A stretch of DNA of 64,000 bases from Nannocystis sp. (GCA_016712315.1 JADJRG010000022.1:372001-436000), one strand, 5' to 3'. Shown: positions 1 through 9,222, numbered from the stretch's first letter. The notes: generated by a model not told the origin, from the letters alone. Translations and numbers: made by a program.

Positions 1-20
1 CGGCCCTTGGTCTTCTTCAT
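1..20 (-). CDS. 5' end of an unidentified gene, cut by the left window edge
   Basis: On the minus strand a GGAGG box (26-30) lies five bases before an ATG at 18-20, and the following codons read Met-Lys-Lys-Thr-Lys-Gly before the sequence ends. The strong ribosome binding site and lysine-rich start make a real gene likely, but nothing can be said about its function. It would be the next gene downstream of the kinase/sigma-54 activator, about 150 bases away. Confidence 0.6.
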
Positions 21-131
21 GAGAGCCTCCCCCCCCTATGACAAGCAACCGGTGATCCACAGGAGAGTCTAATAATTCCAGAGACATGCGCGGCCCACTC
101 GCAACGACGGTGACGTTCCTGGCCCGCAGAC

Positions 132-146
132 GCCAACTTCGTTGGC
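132..146. other. Short perfect inverted repeat after the sigma-54 activator gene
   Basis: GCCAAC, three loop bases and GTTGGC form a perfect six-base-pair hairpin about 25 bases beyond the stop codon of the minus-strand activator gene. No T-run follows on either strand, so it is not a canonical intrinsic terminator. The rest of 21-171 shows no recognisable feature except the ribosome binding site of the gene starting at 20. Confidence 0.3.
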
Positions 147-171
147 AGATCACCGCGTGTGGTCGACGAGT

Positions 172-3100
172 TCATCGCCGCTTCCGAACGGCTGGCGCCG
201 GCCGACGCTCTTCGCCCTCATCCTCGCCCTCCGGCTCCCCGAGCCCCCCCTCAGCCAGCCGGCGCAGCTTCTTCTGCAGGCCGAAGCGGCTCAGCCCTAA
301 GAGCTCCGCCGCCCGCGTCTGATTGCCCTCGGCCCGCTCCAGCGCCCGTCCGATCAGATCGCGCTCGACCCGATCGAGCCGGGGGCGCAGCCGCAGGTCA
401 TCCGGATCCGGCGCGCCCGCGCCCTGCTCCGCCGCGATCTGCGGCGAGAGATCCTCCGGCGCCACCCGGCTCTCGACCAACACACACAAGCGCTGCAGCT
501 CATTCTCCAGCTCGCGCACGTTCCCCGGCCACGCATAACGGGCGAGCCGTCGCATCGCCGGTCCGCCGATCGTCAACCGCCGCTCGCGATCGTAACGCCC
601 CAAGAAGTGCTCGATCAGCGCCGGCAGATCCTCCGTACGCTCGCGCAGCGGCGGCAACGCGATCCGCACCACCTGGATCCGGTAGTAGAGATCCCCACGA
701 AAGCGCCCATCCGCGACCATTTGCTCGAGGTTGCGGTTGCTGGCCGCGATCACGCGCACGTCGATCCTCCGCGACGCCGACTCCCCGACCCGCCGCACCT
801 CCCCCTCTTGCAGCACCCGCAGCAGCTTCGTCTGCATCGCCGCGCTCATCTCCCCCACCTCATCGAGGAAGAGCGTGCCCCCCTGCGCCGCCTCAAACAG
901 CCCCGCGGTCGCCTTAAACGCGCCCGTGAAGGCCCCCTTCGCGTGACCGAAGAGCACGCTCTCCAGCAGCGTCTCCGGGATCGCTCCGCAGTTCTCCGCG
1001 ATGAACGGCGCGCCGCGCCGCGGCCCCGCGTCATGGATCGCCCGCGCCACCAGCTCCTTGCCCGTGCCGCTCTCGCCGTAGATCACCACCGGCACGTCCG
1101 AGTCCGCGACCCGATCGATCAGCTTAAACACCGCCTGCATCGCCGGCGACGAGCCGACCATCCCGCGATAGCTCGCCCGCGCCGGCCCCTGCCGCACCTG
1201 CTCGCGCAGCCCGCGGACCTCGAGCTCGCGCTCCTCCAGCAGCCGCGCGAGCTGCTGCCCCTGCGCCGCCAACGCCGCCGCCTGCTCGCGCTGCACCGCG
1301 ATCGTCCGCGCGTGCGCCAACGCCAGCGACGCCAGCTCCGCCAGCGCCTCCGCGGCCGTCAGCGCCCCGTCATTAAACGCCCCGCGGCGCAGCCGATGAT
1401 CGACATACGCCGCCCCGACGATCTCCCCGCGGCACAAGAACGGCACCGCCAGCACCGATCGCAGCGCCAGGTGCGAGACGGATCGCGACGCGTCGAAGCG
1501 ATCATCGGTCGCCGCGTCGACGCTGAGGATCGGCTCCCCCTCCACCAGCACCCGCTCGATGATCGATCGCGAGAAGCTCGCCCCTCCGCTGCTCGCCGAC
1601 AGCTCGCGCACCACCTCGATCCGCGCCTGTCCTTCGCGCCAGGGCAGCATCACCCCGACCCCACGATCGGCGTCGCACAGCTCCATGATCGCGTCGACCA
1701 CCTGCGCCACCAACGCCTCGATCTCGTCCTCTCGCGCGAGCCGCCGATAGATCTGGATCAGCCGCGCCGCGCCGAGCGCCTCGCGAGGCCGCTCTGGGGC
1801 CCGCTCTTGCTCCTCGACGATCGGATCGAGCTCACGGATCAGCTCCCCCAGCGCCGGGTCGAGCTCACGAGTCAAGGACGCGCGCACCGCCGCGCGATCG
1901 AGCCTGTCGACCTTCTCCATCATCATCTCCATCGTCTCACGCAGGCGCCGCGCCAGCGCCTTCAGCTTCGCGACCGGCGCCCCGCCAGCCGCGGCGAGCG
2001 CCTCCAGCAGCACCCGGTCGCCAGCCCACGCGCGCTCCAGCCGGCCCTGCTCCCGCAGCGCGACCGCGTCAGGCAACCCGCTCAAGGCCGTCGCTGCCGC
2101 GCTCTCGCCCGCCAGATCCCCCATCGCCGCCGCGACCGCCAGCTCCTCGATCACGATCGCTAGCCGCTCCGCCGGCTCGACCGGCGACTCCTGCAGCGTC
2201 TGGGCGGCGCGTCGCAGGTGCCCCGCGGCCGCCGGGGCGCGCCGATCGTGCCGCGCCAGCGTCGACGCTTGGCACCACGCGTCACGCGCCTCCCTAGGCG
2301 CCGAAGCCGCCGCCAACGCCTCCGCCGCCGCCGCGAAGCGCTGCTCGACCGCGATCACCCCCTGCTCCCCGCCTCGAAGAAGCTCCGCGCGGGCGATCTC
2401 CGCCTCGACGCGCGCCGAACGAGCCGCCGCCAGCGCCCCGTCCCCGACCTCGGTCAACAGCCGATGCAGCCGTCGACACTCCTCGATCGCGTCGATCCGC
2501 AGCAGCAACTGCACCAAGTTCACGACCAACCCCGCGAGCGCTTGGAGCTGCCCGCGCGCGACCAGCTCGCGCAGCGCGGACCGCCCGCTCGTGATCCCGC
2601 GCGAGATCGCCCCTGTCTCGACCGCCAACGCCGCCAAGTTCGCCGCTAACCATGTCTGACCGCCCGGCTCGCCCGCCGCCGCGAACAGCGCCGCCGCCCC
2701 GACGTACGCGAGCTCCGCCGCGCCCACATCACCTCGCGCGTGGGCCAAGTTCCCGCGGAGCTGCGAGATCCTGGCCCGAAGACCAGCATCACGCGGACCG
2801 CCGCCGAGCGCCTCCTCCGCCTGATCCAGCCACGCCGCGGCGCGCACCTCGTCGCCCGCGTAGAGCCCCGCGAGCGCGGCCCAGCACAGCGCCTCCGCCG
2901 CCCCGCCGCCGCGCCGCCTCGCCTGCTTCGTCCACACCGAGGCCTCCGCGTAGGCCTCCCCGGCCCGCCCCAGATCGACCAGCGCCCGCCAACGCAGCCC
3001 GCGACAGGTCGCCGCCGCGTCATCGTCCGCGGCGACCACGGCGTCACCGCTCGCGGCCGCCAACGCCTCCAGCGCCTCCGCGGGCCGTCCGAGCTGCTCG

Positions 3101-5058
3101 AGCGCCCGCGCCGCCAACACCTCGAGCTCTGGCGCGCCGTCGTCGCTGCGCGCGACCTTCAGCGCCGCCGCGCTATCACCCACCCGCAGCAGATGCCGCG
3201 CCAGCGCCACCCGGGCCCCGACCCCTAGCCGCAGCCCGGTCGGCCCCCCGAGCCGCCGTAGCAGCCGCGGCAGCGCCGGATCCGCCAACGAACCAATGCC
3301 TGCCGCCGCCACCCACGCCGTGGTCGCATCTTCATCTTCAGCGTCCAGCGCCAGCGCCAGGCTCACCGCCTCTCCCCGCGCCCGCACGCGAGCGAGCGAG
3401 CGCCGGGCCAACGGCGTAACCTCCGCGGCCAACGCCCGCCGCGCCGCCGCGACCGCCCATGACAGCGGCTCCCCGTCGCTGCTGAAGAACCCCCGGTGTC
3501 CGACAGCGCTCGCGCTCGCCCGCCCCTCCCAGCGGGCCACCAGCAGCTCACGCGCCCGCAGCGGATCCAGCGATGGCGTCGTCTCGGCGGCGAACCTGGC
3601 GATCTCCCCCTCATCAGGCCGCATCGAGCCTGCGCGCGCGCACTGGCTCAGCGCCGCGATCACCCGCGCCGGCCAGCCCCCTGTCCCGGCCATCAGCGCC
3701 GCCGCCCACGCCTCGATCAGCCCCTGATCCCCGCCGCAGTCGAGCGCCACCGCCAGCGCCGCGCGCACCTCTGAGATCGACCATGGCCGAAGAGACAGAA
3801 CAAGGATCGACGGATCCGCCGCCGCCACGAGCTGCTCACCCAGCGCGATCGACCCCGGGATCACGAGCGAGCAGCGCGCCGCCGCGGCCGCCGTCTGCAG
3901 CACCGCCGCCTGCCGTCGCCCCGCCCGCGCCTCATCGCCGCCGACGAGCTCTCCCGGCCACTCTGGCGCGTCCGCGACGCCCACCACCCCGCGGGTCAGC
4001 GTCGCCATCCACGCCGCCAACCACGGCTCCGCCTCTGCCCCCAGCGCCGCTGACAAGCGCTCCGGGCTGCACAGACGGGCCGCGCCGGCGTGCGGCTCAC
4101 GCTCCTGCAGCACATGGATGATCTCCTCGATCGCCCGCCCACGCCCGCTCGAGCTCGGCCCGGCGACCACCACCAAACGCGGCCGCTCCGCGCTCGCGAG
4201 CGCGGCCACGACCCCCTCGATCGCCACGCCGCGGTAGGGCCAGCGGCTCGGCGACCACCAGCTCGGCCGCCCCACCGCGTCGGCCTCGCTGCCGCCGCGC
4301 AGCGCCGCCAGACGAACGATCACCGCCCCCAAGTCCCCGACCCGCGCCTCCGGGTCCGGGTCGAGAAGGTGCTCTAGCAGCGTCCCGAGCCGTCGATCCA
4401 GCGGCAGCGAGCGCGCCTGCGCCAGCTCGCGGAGTCGCGCCCGCACCCCCTCGCGCCCGCGCTCGGGCAGCGCCGCCAGCTCCCTCGGATCGCGCCAAGG
4501 AGTCACCCCGAAGATCCGCGCCACCAGCACCGATCCCAGGGCGAACACGTCGCTCGCGGGACCGCCGCCGCCAGCCAGCACCTCCGGCGCCAAGAAGCCC
4601 GGCGTCCCGCAGCCGACGCAGCCGAGCTTGCCGAAGTCCGTCAACACCACCCCGCCGTCGCCATCACGCAGGATATTCCCCAAGCTCACGTCGCCGTGAT
4701 GCGACCCGATCGCGTGCAACGCCCGCAGCGCGTGCGCCACCGCGATCGCCTCCGCCAGCGCCTCGTCCACCGGCGCCGCCGCCAACACGAGCGGCGCGCC
4801 CTCGATCCACGCAGTCACCAACCACAGCCCGCCGTCCGCCGCTGGTAGCAGCTCGAGCGCCGCCGGCAAGTGCGGCGAGGACACCCGCCCCAGCGCCGCG
4901 AACGCCCCGCGGACCTGCCGGCTGCGCGCCCTCGGGACCAGCTTCAGGACGACCTTACGGCCGCGCGCGTCGCGATCGATCGCCGACCACGCGCCGCCGT
5001 CCTCCCCTTCGCCGAGACGGACGACGTCGGTGAAGCGAGGCGGCAGCGCGTCGATCAT
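172..5058 (-). CDS. Ser/Thr kinase-TPR-GAF-sigma-54 activator fusion protein
   Basis: A single chain of about 1,628 residues that joins a protein kinase to an enhancer-binding transcription activator. Residues 10-255 are a Hanks-type kinase: Lys39 in VVLKLV, HGD in place of HRD near 121-123, DFG at 141-143, then GTPGFLAPE. A degenerate P-loop (GPSSSGRGR) and a long helical TPR-like region follow, then a GAF domain near 1095-1240. The sigma-54 AAA+ domain (about 1300-1530) has Walker A GESGTGKE, an intact GAFTGA loop that contacts sigma-54, and Walker B TLFLDEVGE. A Fis-type helix-turn-helix (EGNQTRAAELLGLSR) ends it. The ATG at 5058 is chosen because GAGGTG lies six bases upstream; a GTG at 5067 falls inside that box. 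It is the last complete gene of the minus-strand run from 9222. It probably turns a signal sensed by GAF/TPR into sigma-54 transcription; its targets are unknown. Confidence 0.93.
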   Translation of the reverse strand: MIDALPPRFTDVVRLGEGEDGGAWSAIDRDARGRKVVLKLVPRARSRQVRGAFAALGRVSSPHLPAALELLPAADGGLWLVTAWIEGAPLVLAAAPVDEALAEAIAVAHALRALHAIGSHHGDVSLGNILRDGDGGVVLTDFGKLGCVGCGTPGFLAPEVLAGGGGPASDVFALGSVLVARIFGVTPWRDPRELAALPERGREGVRARLRELAQARSLPLDRRLGTLLEHLLDPDPEARVGDLGAVIVRLAALRGGSEADAVGRPSWWSPSRWPYRGVAIEGVVAALASAERPRLVVVAGPSSSGRGRAIEEIIHVLQEREPHAGAARLCSPERLSAALGAEAEPWLAAWMATLTRGVVGVADAPEWPGELVGGDEARAGRRQAAVLQTAAAAARCSLVIPGSIALGEQLVAAADPSILVLSLRPWSISEVRAALAVALDCGGDQGLIEAWAAALMAGTGGWPARVIAALSQCARAGSMRPDEGEIARFAAETTPSLDPLRARELLVARWEGRASASAVGHRGFFSSDGEPLSWAVAAARRALAAEVTPLARRSLARVRARGEAVSLALALDAEDEDATTAWVAAAGIGSLADPALPRLLRRLGGPTGLRLGVGARVALARHLLRVGDSAAALKVARSDDGAPELEVLAARALEQLGRPAEALEALAAASGDAVVAADDDAAATCRGLRWRALVDLGRAGEAYAEASVWTKQARRRGGGAAEALCWAALAGLYAGDEVRAAAWLDQAEEALGGGPRDAGLRARISQLRGNLAHARGDVGAAELAYVGAAALFAAAGEPGGQTWLAANLAALAVETGAISRGITSGRSALRELVARGQLQALAGLVVNLVQLLLRIDAIEECRRLHRLLTEVGDGALAAARSARVEAEIARAELLRGGEQGVIAVEQRFAAAAEALAAASAPREARDAWCQASTLARHDRRAPAAAGHLRRAAQTLQESPVEPAERLAIVIEELAVAAAMGDLAGESAAATALSGLPDAVALREQGRLERAWAGDRVLLEALAAAGGAPVAKLKALARRLRETMEMMMEKVDRLDRAAVRASLTRELDPALGELIRELDPIVEEQERAPERPREALGAARLIQIYRRLAREDEIEALVAQVVDAIMELCDADRGVGVMLPWREGQARIEVVRELSASSGGASFSRSIIERVLVEGEPILSVDAATDDRFDASRSVSHLALRSVLAVPFLCRGEIVGAAYVDHRLRRGAFNDGALTAAEALAELASLALAHARTIAVQREQAAALAAQGQQLARLLEERELEVRGLREQVRQGPARASYRGMVGSSPAMQAVFKLIDRVADSDVPVVIYGESGTGKELVARAIHDAGPRRGAPFIAENCGAIPETLLESVLFGHAKGAFTGAFKATAGLFEAAQGGTLFLDEVGEMSAAMQTKLLRVLQEGEVRRVGESASRRIDVRVIAASNRNLEQMVADGRFRGDLYYRIQVVRIALPPLRERTEDLPALIEHFLGRYDRERRLTIGGPAMRRLARYAWPGNVRELENELQRLCVLVESRVAPEDLSPQIAAEQGAGAPDPDDLRLRPRLDRVERDLIGRALERAEGNQTRAAELLGLSRFGLQKKLRRLAEGGLGEPEGEDEGEERRPAPAVRKRR

Positions 5059-5089
5059 CCCGGGCACCTCATCAGGCGGCGCGGCGCGC

Positions 5090-5914
5090 TCACCAGTGCA
5101 GGCCCAGCTCCGCGATCACCTGGTACGAGCTCGCGCTCGGCCGCTCCACAGCGCCGCCCTCGAAGCGCCGATTCAGCCGCGTCGTCCGGCCGAGCGCGCT
5201 CAGGCCGATCGTCACGTTCGACGACACCCAACCATCGAAGCCGATCCCGTAGCGGACCTGCCCGCCGACCAGGTAGCCGCCCGCCGGCCGCTCGTAGCTC
5301 GCGACCCCGCCGCCGAGCTCCGCGAAGGGCTGGAAGCGCCGACGCAGCGGCGCGAACAGCCGCGCGAACGCCACGTCCCAGGCGACCATGTTCCCATAGA
5401 CGAGCCGCACCTCGTCGCCGATCGGCGTCTCGACGCGCAGGTACTCCGCGTCATGGATCTGCCCGGAGAGACCTGTCCCAAAGCCCAGCCAGTTGTTCAC
5501 CCGCCAGCCCACGTCCACACCGCCGCCGATCGCCACCGCCGAGGGCCGCGCCGGCCGATCGCCGCTGATCGGCCCGGTGAGGCCGCCGCGCACCCCCAAC
5601 CAGAAGCGCCCGCGCCAAGGACCGCGGCTGATCTTATCGCGGCGCAGCGGCGCTGGCGGCGCTGGCAGCGGCTCGACCACCGCCTGGCGACCCGGAGCCG
5701 CGCCGCTCGGCGCTGGCCCGACCGCACCGACGCTCGCGCTCGAGCTCGTGGCCGTGCTCGGCGGCGCGGCCTCACTCACGACGACCACCGACTCGGTCGT
5801 CACGCCGCTCTCGCTGGTCGACGGAGCGTCGGACGGCGGCGCCTCCACCGTCAGATCCACCGGCGCAGGGGTGCTCAGGAGCGCGATCAAGATCAAAGAA
5901 GAGGGAGCGATCAT
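5090..5914 (-). CDS. Predicted outer-membrane beta-barrel protein
   Basis: A 274-residue exported protein. The start MIAPSSLILIALL begins a signal peptide, followed by a Pro/Ala/Ser/Thr-rich linker of roughly 80 residues. From about residue 100 there are alternating amphipathic strands (WRGRFWLGVRGG, WLGFGTGLSGQ) typical of small outer-membrane barrels, ending in ...ELGLHW with a terminal aromatic residue suited to BAM recognition. The ATG overlaps the stop of the upstream lipoprotein gene as TAATG, so the two are translationally coupled and the longer reading frame upstream is rejected. The pair is likely a lipoprotein/barrel envelope unit next to a kinase-activator; its exact function is unknown. 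Confidence 0.8.
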   Translation of the reverse strand: MIAPSSLILIALLSTPAPVDLTVEAPPSDAPSTSESGVTTESVVVVSEAAPPSTATSSSASVGAVGPAPSGAAPGRQAVVEPLPAPPAPLRRDKISRGPWRGRFWLGVRGGLTGPISGDRPARPSAVAIGGGVDVGWRVNNWLGFGTGLSGQIHDAEYLRVETPIGDEVRLVYGNMVAWDVAFARLFAPLRRRFQPFAELGGGVASYERPAGGYLVGGQVRYGIGFDGWVSSNVTIGLSALGRTTRLNRRFEGGAVERPSASSYQVIAELGLHW

Positions 5915-6780
5915 TAGCGGTGTCCTCGCGCCAAGCGCGTCGCGGTCTCCTGCGGGCTCGACCTCCGCCACGGGTCCCCCACGAGCGCCGCTCGCAGCGC
6001 TCGCTCGGCCTCCTCGCGAAGGATCGAGTCGTCTTCATTCGCGGCAGCAAAGCGCAAGAAGCCGAGCGCCTCTTGCCCGCCCAGCCGCGCGAGCGCGCGA
6101 TAGGCCTCGCGCGTCGGGCCCCGGCGGATGAGCTGTGCTTGACGAATAATGATGCGAGCATAGCTCGGATCTTCGGCGTAGCCGAGGCACTCGATCGCCA
6201 GCCCGGCGACCCGCTCATCCTCGTGGCTCACCAACGCCGCGGTCGCCGGGGCGAAGCTCACCGGCGCGCGCTCGCGCACCCACTCGAGCGCCAGGATCAC
6301 CAGCTCCGCGTCCTCGTCCGCCAGCAGCCGCCGCGCCGCCGCCTCATCGTCCTGCGCCAGCAGCAAGCGCGCCTCAAGCACCGCCAACGCCCGCCCCGCC
6401 GCGATCGTCACGTCCTCCACGAGCGAGGCCTCGTCCTCTCGCTCCAGCAGCACGCTCGCGCTCACCCTCGCCCCCAGACGGCCGCGAAGCCCGGTGGGCG
6501 CGTCGATCTCAGCCTGGAGGAACAGCTCCCGCCCCACCTCAGCCGAGCGCCGCTCTTCAAACCACATCGACACACCGACCCCCGCGAGCGCCGCGGACTC
6601 TGGGAGCTTGGCCGTCACCAGCGGCACCATCTGGCTCGCGTCGACCATCGACCCGTCCTCGAGCCGCTGTGAGATCCCCGCGATCCGCGCCGCATCACCG
6701 CCAGAGGTCCCCCCGCACGCTCCGGCGAGCAGCATCAGCGCGAGCACGAGCGGTCGGCAGAGCATCGTCTGCCTCACCAT
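5914..6780 (-). CDS. Lipoprotein with HEAT-like repeats
   Basis: About 288 residues. The N-terminus MVRQTMLCRPLVLALMLLAG-AC is an SPII signal with Cys22 as the lipidated residue. The C-terminal half (RGPTREAYRALARLGGQEAL, ANEDDSILREEAERALRAAL) has the helix-turn-helix periodicity and alanine spacing of HEAT/PBS-lyase-type repeats. The ATG at 6780 is 14 bases after the lipB stop; the open frame reaches a TTG at 6804 but that would overlap lipB and spoil the signal peptide. The stop overlaps the start of the barrel protein gene (TAATG). Probably a periplasm-facing scaffold acting with that barrel. Confidence 0.8.
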   Translation of the reverse strand: MVRQTMLCRPLVLALMLLAGACGGTSGGDAARIAGISQRLEDGSMVDASQMVPLVTAKLPESAALAGVGVSMWFEERRSAEVGRELFLQAEIDAPTGLRGRLGARVSASVLLEREDEASLVEDVTIAAGRALAVLEARLLLAQDDEAAARRLLADEDAELVILALEWVRERAPVSFAPATAALVSHEDERVAGLAIECLGYAEDPSYARIIIRQAQLIRRGPTREAYRALARLGGQEALGFLRFAAANEDDSILREEAERALRAALVGDPWRRSSPQETATRLARGHR

Positions 6781-6794
6781 AGCAAAGCGCCTGC

Positions 6795-7421
6795 CTACCC
6801 CCAACGCAGCGTCGCGCCGCGCTGGGCCGCGAACAGCGCCGCGTAGCGCCGCGCCGCCGCCTCGACCGTCGACTCACGCCCGCCGAGCGCCGCCGCGCTC
6901 GTCATCTCCACGTCGCGCAGCCCGCACGAGACCAGCGCGGAGAAGAGCGTCGCCTCGACCGCGAGGTTGATCGCGATCCCTTGCACGGTCACCCCCCGGC
7001 TCACGTGGATCCCGATCGACGCCAGCTTCTTCTCGCCCAGCCACAGCCCCGGGTGGTCCATACGAAACTCAGGACCCACGACCCCCATCTCCGCCAACAA
7101 CAGCCGCGCCGCCTCCGCCAAGTGGTTCAAGTGGTCGCGGATCCGGCGGCCGACGAACACCACCGGATACGCGACCAGCTGTCCTGGCGCGTGTAGCGTC
7201 ACCTGCCCGCCGCGCGGGCTCTCGCACACATCGACCCTCGCCGCCGCCAGCGCCTCCTCCGACCACAAGATATCCGCCCGACTCCCGCGCCGCCCGAGCG
7301 TCAGCGTCGCCGGGTGTTCGACCAAAAAGATCGTCGGCGGCCCCTCGCCCGCGATCAACGCGTCGCGGGCCGCGAGCTGCCGCTCGAGGGTCGCCGCGAA
7401 CGGCTGCACCCCGAGCCACAC
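6795..7421 (-). CDS. lipB: Octanoyltransferase (lipoate biosynthesis)
   Basis: Transfers octanoate from octanoyl-ACP to lipoyl domains, the first step of lipoylation; LipA then inserts sulfur. The protein has RGGQVTLHAPGQLVAYP (usual form RGG-x-T-x-HGPGQ, here with Ala for the first Gly), the catalytic lysine in KKLASIGIHV, and the acyl-carrying cysteine in SALVSCGLRD. Length is about 209 residues from a GTG at 7421, typical for the family; the open frame extends upstream but would overlap the preceding gene by 70 bases. The GTG lies 13 bases after that gene's stop. lipA is not in the window. The gcvH product encoded at the other end of the window is a natural substrate. Confidence 0.94.
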   Translation of the reverse strand: MWLGVQPFAATLERQLAARDALIAGEGPPTIFLVEHPATLTLGRRGSRADILWSEEALAAARVDVCESPRGGQVTLHAPGQLVAYPVVFVGRRIRDHLNHLAEAARLLLAEMGVVGPEFRMDHPGLWLGEKKLASIGIHVSRGVTVQGIAINLAVEATLFSALVSCGLRDVEMTSAAALGGRESTVEAAARRYAALFAAQRGATLRWG

Positions 7422-7434
7422 CGCTGTCAGCGCC

Positions 7435-9222
7435 TCAGGTGTCGAGTCCACTGAGCGACTCGATAAAGGCCGGATCGAGCACAGCGACCTCGATCTTGAG
7501 CACATCGACGCCGATCTGCTGGGTCACGAGCCAGCGAACCAGCTCGTTACCGCCGATGATCCGCGCCTCACCCAGCTCCGCGTTCACCTCACCCATCGCG
7601 AACACCAGCATGTTCGCGACCTGCGAGCGGTCCAGCTCGCCGAGCCACGCGCCCGGATCGCCCGCCGCCTTCCGCGGGATCACCACCACGAGCGTGCGCG
7701 GATCCTCCTCGTCCGTCTCCGGATCAATCGCGATCAGCCGGCTGATCCCCTTCGTCGGCGGCAGCGTCCCTTGGATCGAGAAGCCTTCGCGGGTCAGGTA
7801 CACCCGCACGAGCGCCTCTAGACCGCGCGGTCCTAACGAGCCGAGCCAGTGAAAGAGCTGCCGCTCGGCCTCGAGCGACGCGTTCGCGAGCGCAGCCCGC
7901 AGCGCCTCCTCCGCCGCGGCGGCAGCGCCAGGCAGCCGACTCCCCTGGAGTTGGTACCGCGAATCCCCGCGCACGACGAAGCGCGAGCGACGGCCTTGAA
8001 CCTGGGTATCCAACAAGATCGCGGCGGTCACTGCCCGCTCGATCTCTGAGATCTCCCCGCCCATAACCCCCTGGTTCGCGAGCTGCTCGGCGAGCTGGCG
8101 GATATGCAACGATCGCGGACCCGCGCCCTCGAGCACCTTCGCGGCGCTGGCCAACAAGCTCGCAGCGCCCACCTCAGCGCTGCCCGAAGCGTCGCCCTCG
8201 CCCCACTCAAGCCGACGCCCACGCCGACGACGACGCCGACGACGACGACCGCGCTCCTCGTCCTCACGCTCGCGCTCCCGGTCCCGGTCCCGGTCCCGGT
8301 CTCGGTCCCGGTCATAACCGCGCTCACGCTCGCGCTCGCGCGCGATCGCTCCTTGCGGCGGAGGCGGCCGGCGTGCGTGTCCCGGCCCGTTGGACGGCTG
8401 GCTCTGCGGCGCAGCCGCGACCGCAGCGGCGGGCGGCGGCGCGGCTTGTGAGCGCTGGATCAGCTCGAGCTCAGCCCGAAGCTCGGGTCGCTCCTCGACC
8501 AGCCGTGACATCGCGTTCGCCATCACCACGGCGACGTCGGTCACGCCATCGAGCCCGGATCCTTGCGGAGCCTCGAACTCGAGGTTCTGGACCCGCTGGA
8601 TCACCTCGATCCGCTTCGTCGGGTCCGAACCGCGGCGGGACGGCTTCACCGCGACGACCTGCGGCGGCGGCGCCTCACCACGCACCCCGAAGCGCCCGCC
8701 GCTCGGCGAGCCACGTCGGCGCCGCTTACGGCGGCCGCCCTCGCCGCCTCGTCCCTCGCCCTCGCCCTCGCCCTCACCGCCCTCGCCCCCCGACTCTTCC
8801 TCCCCCTCTTCACCCTCGTCGTCGGGCTCCTCGACGCTCGCCGGCGCAGCCACGGCCTCGACGCGGGCAGGCGCGGGCGCGGGCGCCGCGACGACGCTCG
8901 CGGGCGGCGACGCCGGGGTCGGAGCGCGACGCGGCGGCTCCGGAGCGGCGACCTTCGGCGGCGGCGTCGCTGGGCGAGGCGGCGCTGGTGGAGCCGGCAG
9001 CTCTGCTCCCGGCCGCACTCCGAAGAAGCCTGGCTTCGCGCGGATCAGCAGGCCGCCGTCCCCACGAGACGCGGTGTTGAGGCACGCCCGCATCGCCGCA
9101 TCGGGATCGCGACCCACATGCGAGAGCAAGTTGCGCTCGACCGCCCTACGGGTGATCTCAGAGAAATGTAGTGGATCCTTCTCATTCCGAAGGATCTCGA
9201 TCGCAGCTTCGAGAAAGGTCAT
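7435..9222 (-). CDS. Double HARE-HTH protein with Mrr-like nuclease-fold C-terminus
   Basis: A 595-residue protein. Residues 2-70 (MTFLEAAIEILRNEKDPLHF, then SEITRRAVERNLL) are a HARE-HTH winged-helix domain, a DNA-binding module shared by RNA polymerase delta, ASXL proteins and restriction enzymes. A second copy appears at about 354-425 (SAAKVLEGAGPRSLHIRQLA and on). Between them is a low-complexity Pro/Ala, Arg-Asp and poly-Arg linker. From about 455 the chain resembles Mrr-type nucleases, ending IIGGNELVRWLVTQQIGV like the Mrr tail LIDG-x-x-LxxLMIEHGVGV. The active-site region is poor: TLVVVIPRK may supply the lysine but no clear GxDGG acidic motif is seen. The ATG at 9222 heads the minus-strand operon containing lipB. 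It could be a chromatin or transcription factor, or a diverged nuclease. Confidence 0.85.
   Translation of the reverse strand: MTFLEAAIEILRNEKDPLHFSEITRRAVERNLLSHVGRDPDAAMRACLNTASRGDGGLLIRAKPGFFGVRPGAELPAPPAPPRPATPPPKVAAPEPPRRAPTPASPPASVVAAPAPAPARVEAVAAPASVEEPDDEGEEGEEESGGEGGEGEGEGEGRGGEGGRRKRRRRGSPSGGRFGVRGEAPPPQVVAVKPSRRGSDPTKRIEVIQRVQNLEFEAPQGSGLDGVTDVAVVMANAMSRLVEERPELRAELELIQRSQAAPPPAAAVAAAPQSQPSNGPGHARRPPPPQGAIARERERERGYDRDRDRDRDRDREREREDEERGRRRRRRRRRGRRLEWGEGDASGSAEVGAASLLASAAKVLEGAGPRSLHIRQLAEQLANQGVMGGEISEIERAVTAAILLDTQVQGRRSRFVVRGDSRYQLQGSRLPGAAAAAEEALRAALANASLEAERQLFHWLGSLGPRGLEALVRVYLTREGFSIQGTLPPTKGISRLIAIDPETDEEDPRTLVVVIPRKAAGDPGAWLGELDRSQVANMLVFAMGEVNAELGEARIIGGNELVRWLVTQQIGVDVLKIEVAVLDPAFIESLSGLDT
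8277..8312. repeat. Hexanucleotide tandem repeat coding for Arg-Asp
   Basis: Six head-to-tail CCCGGT units (the fifth is CTCGGT) encode the alternating Arg-Asp tract in the linker between the two HARE-HTH domains. It is flanked by a CGACGACG-rich stretch (about 8211-8250) that encodes poly-Arg. Such tracts can change length by slippage without breaking the frame. Confidence 0.85.

Noticed and set aside
607..2163. Long plus-strand frame of 518 codons
   Set aside because: It is antisense to the sigma-54 activator, with Arg/Pro/His-rich content typical of a shadow frame in GC-rich DNA.
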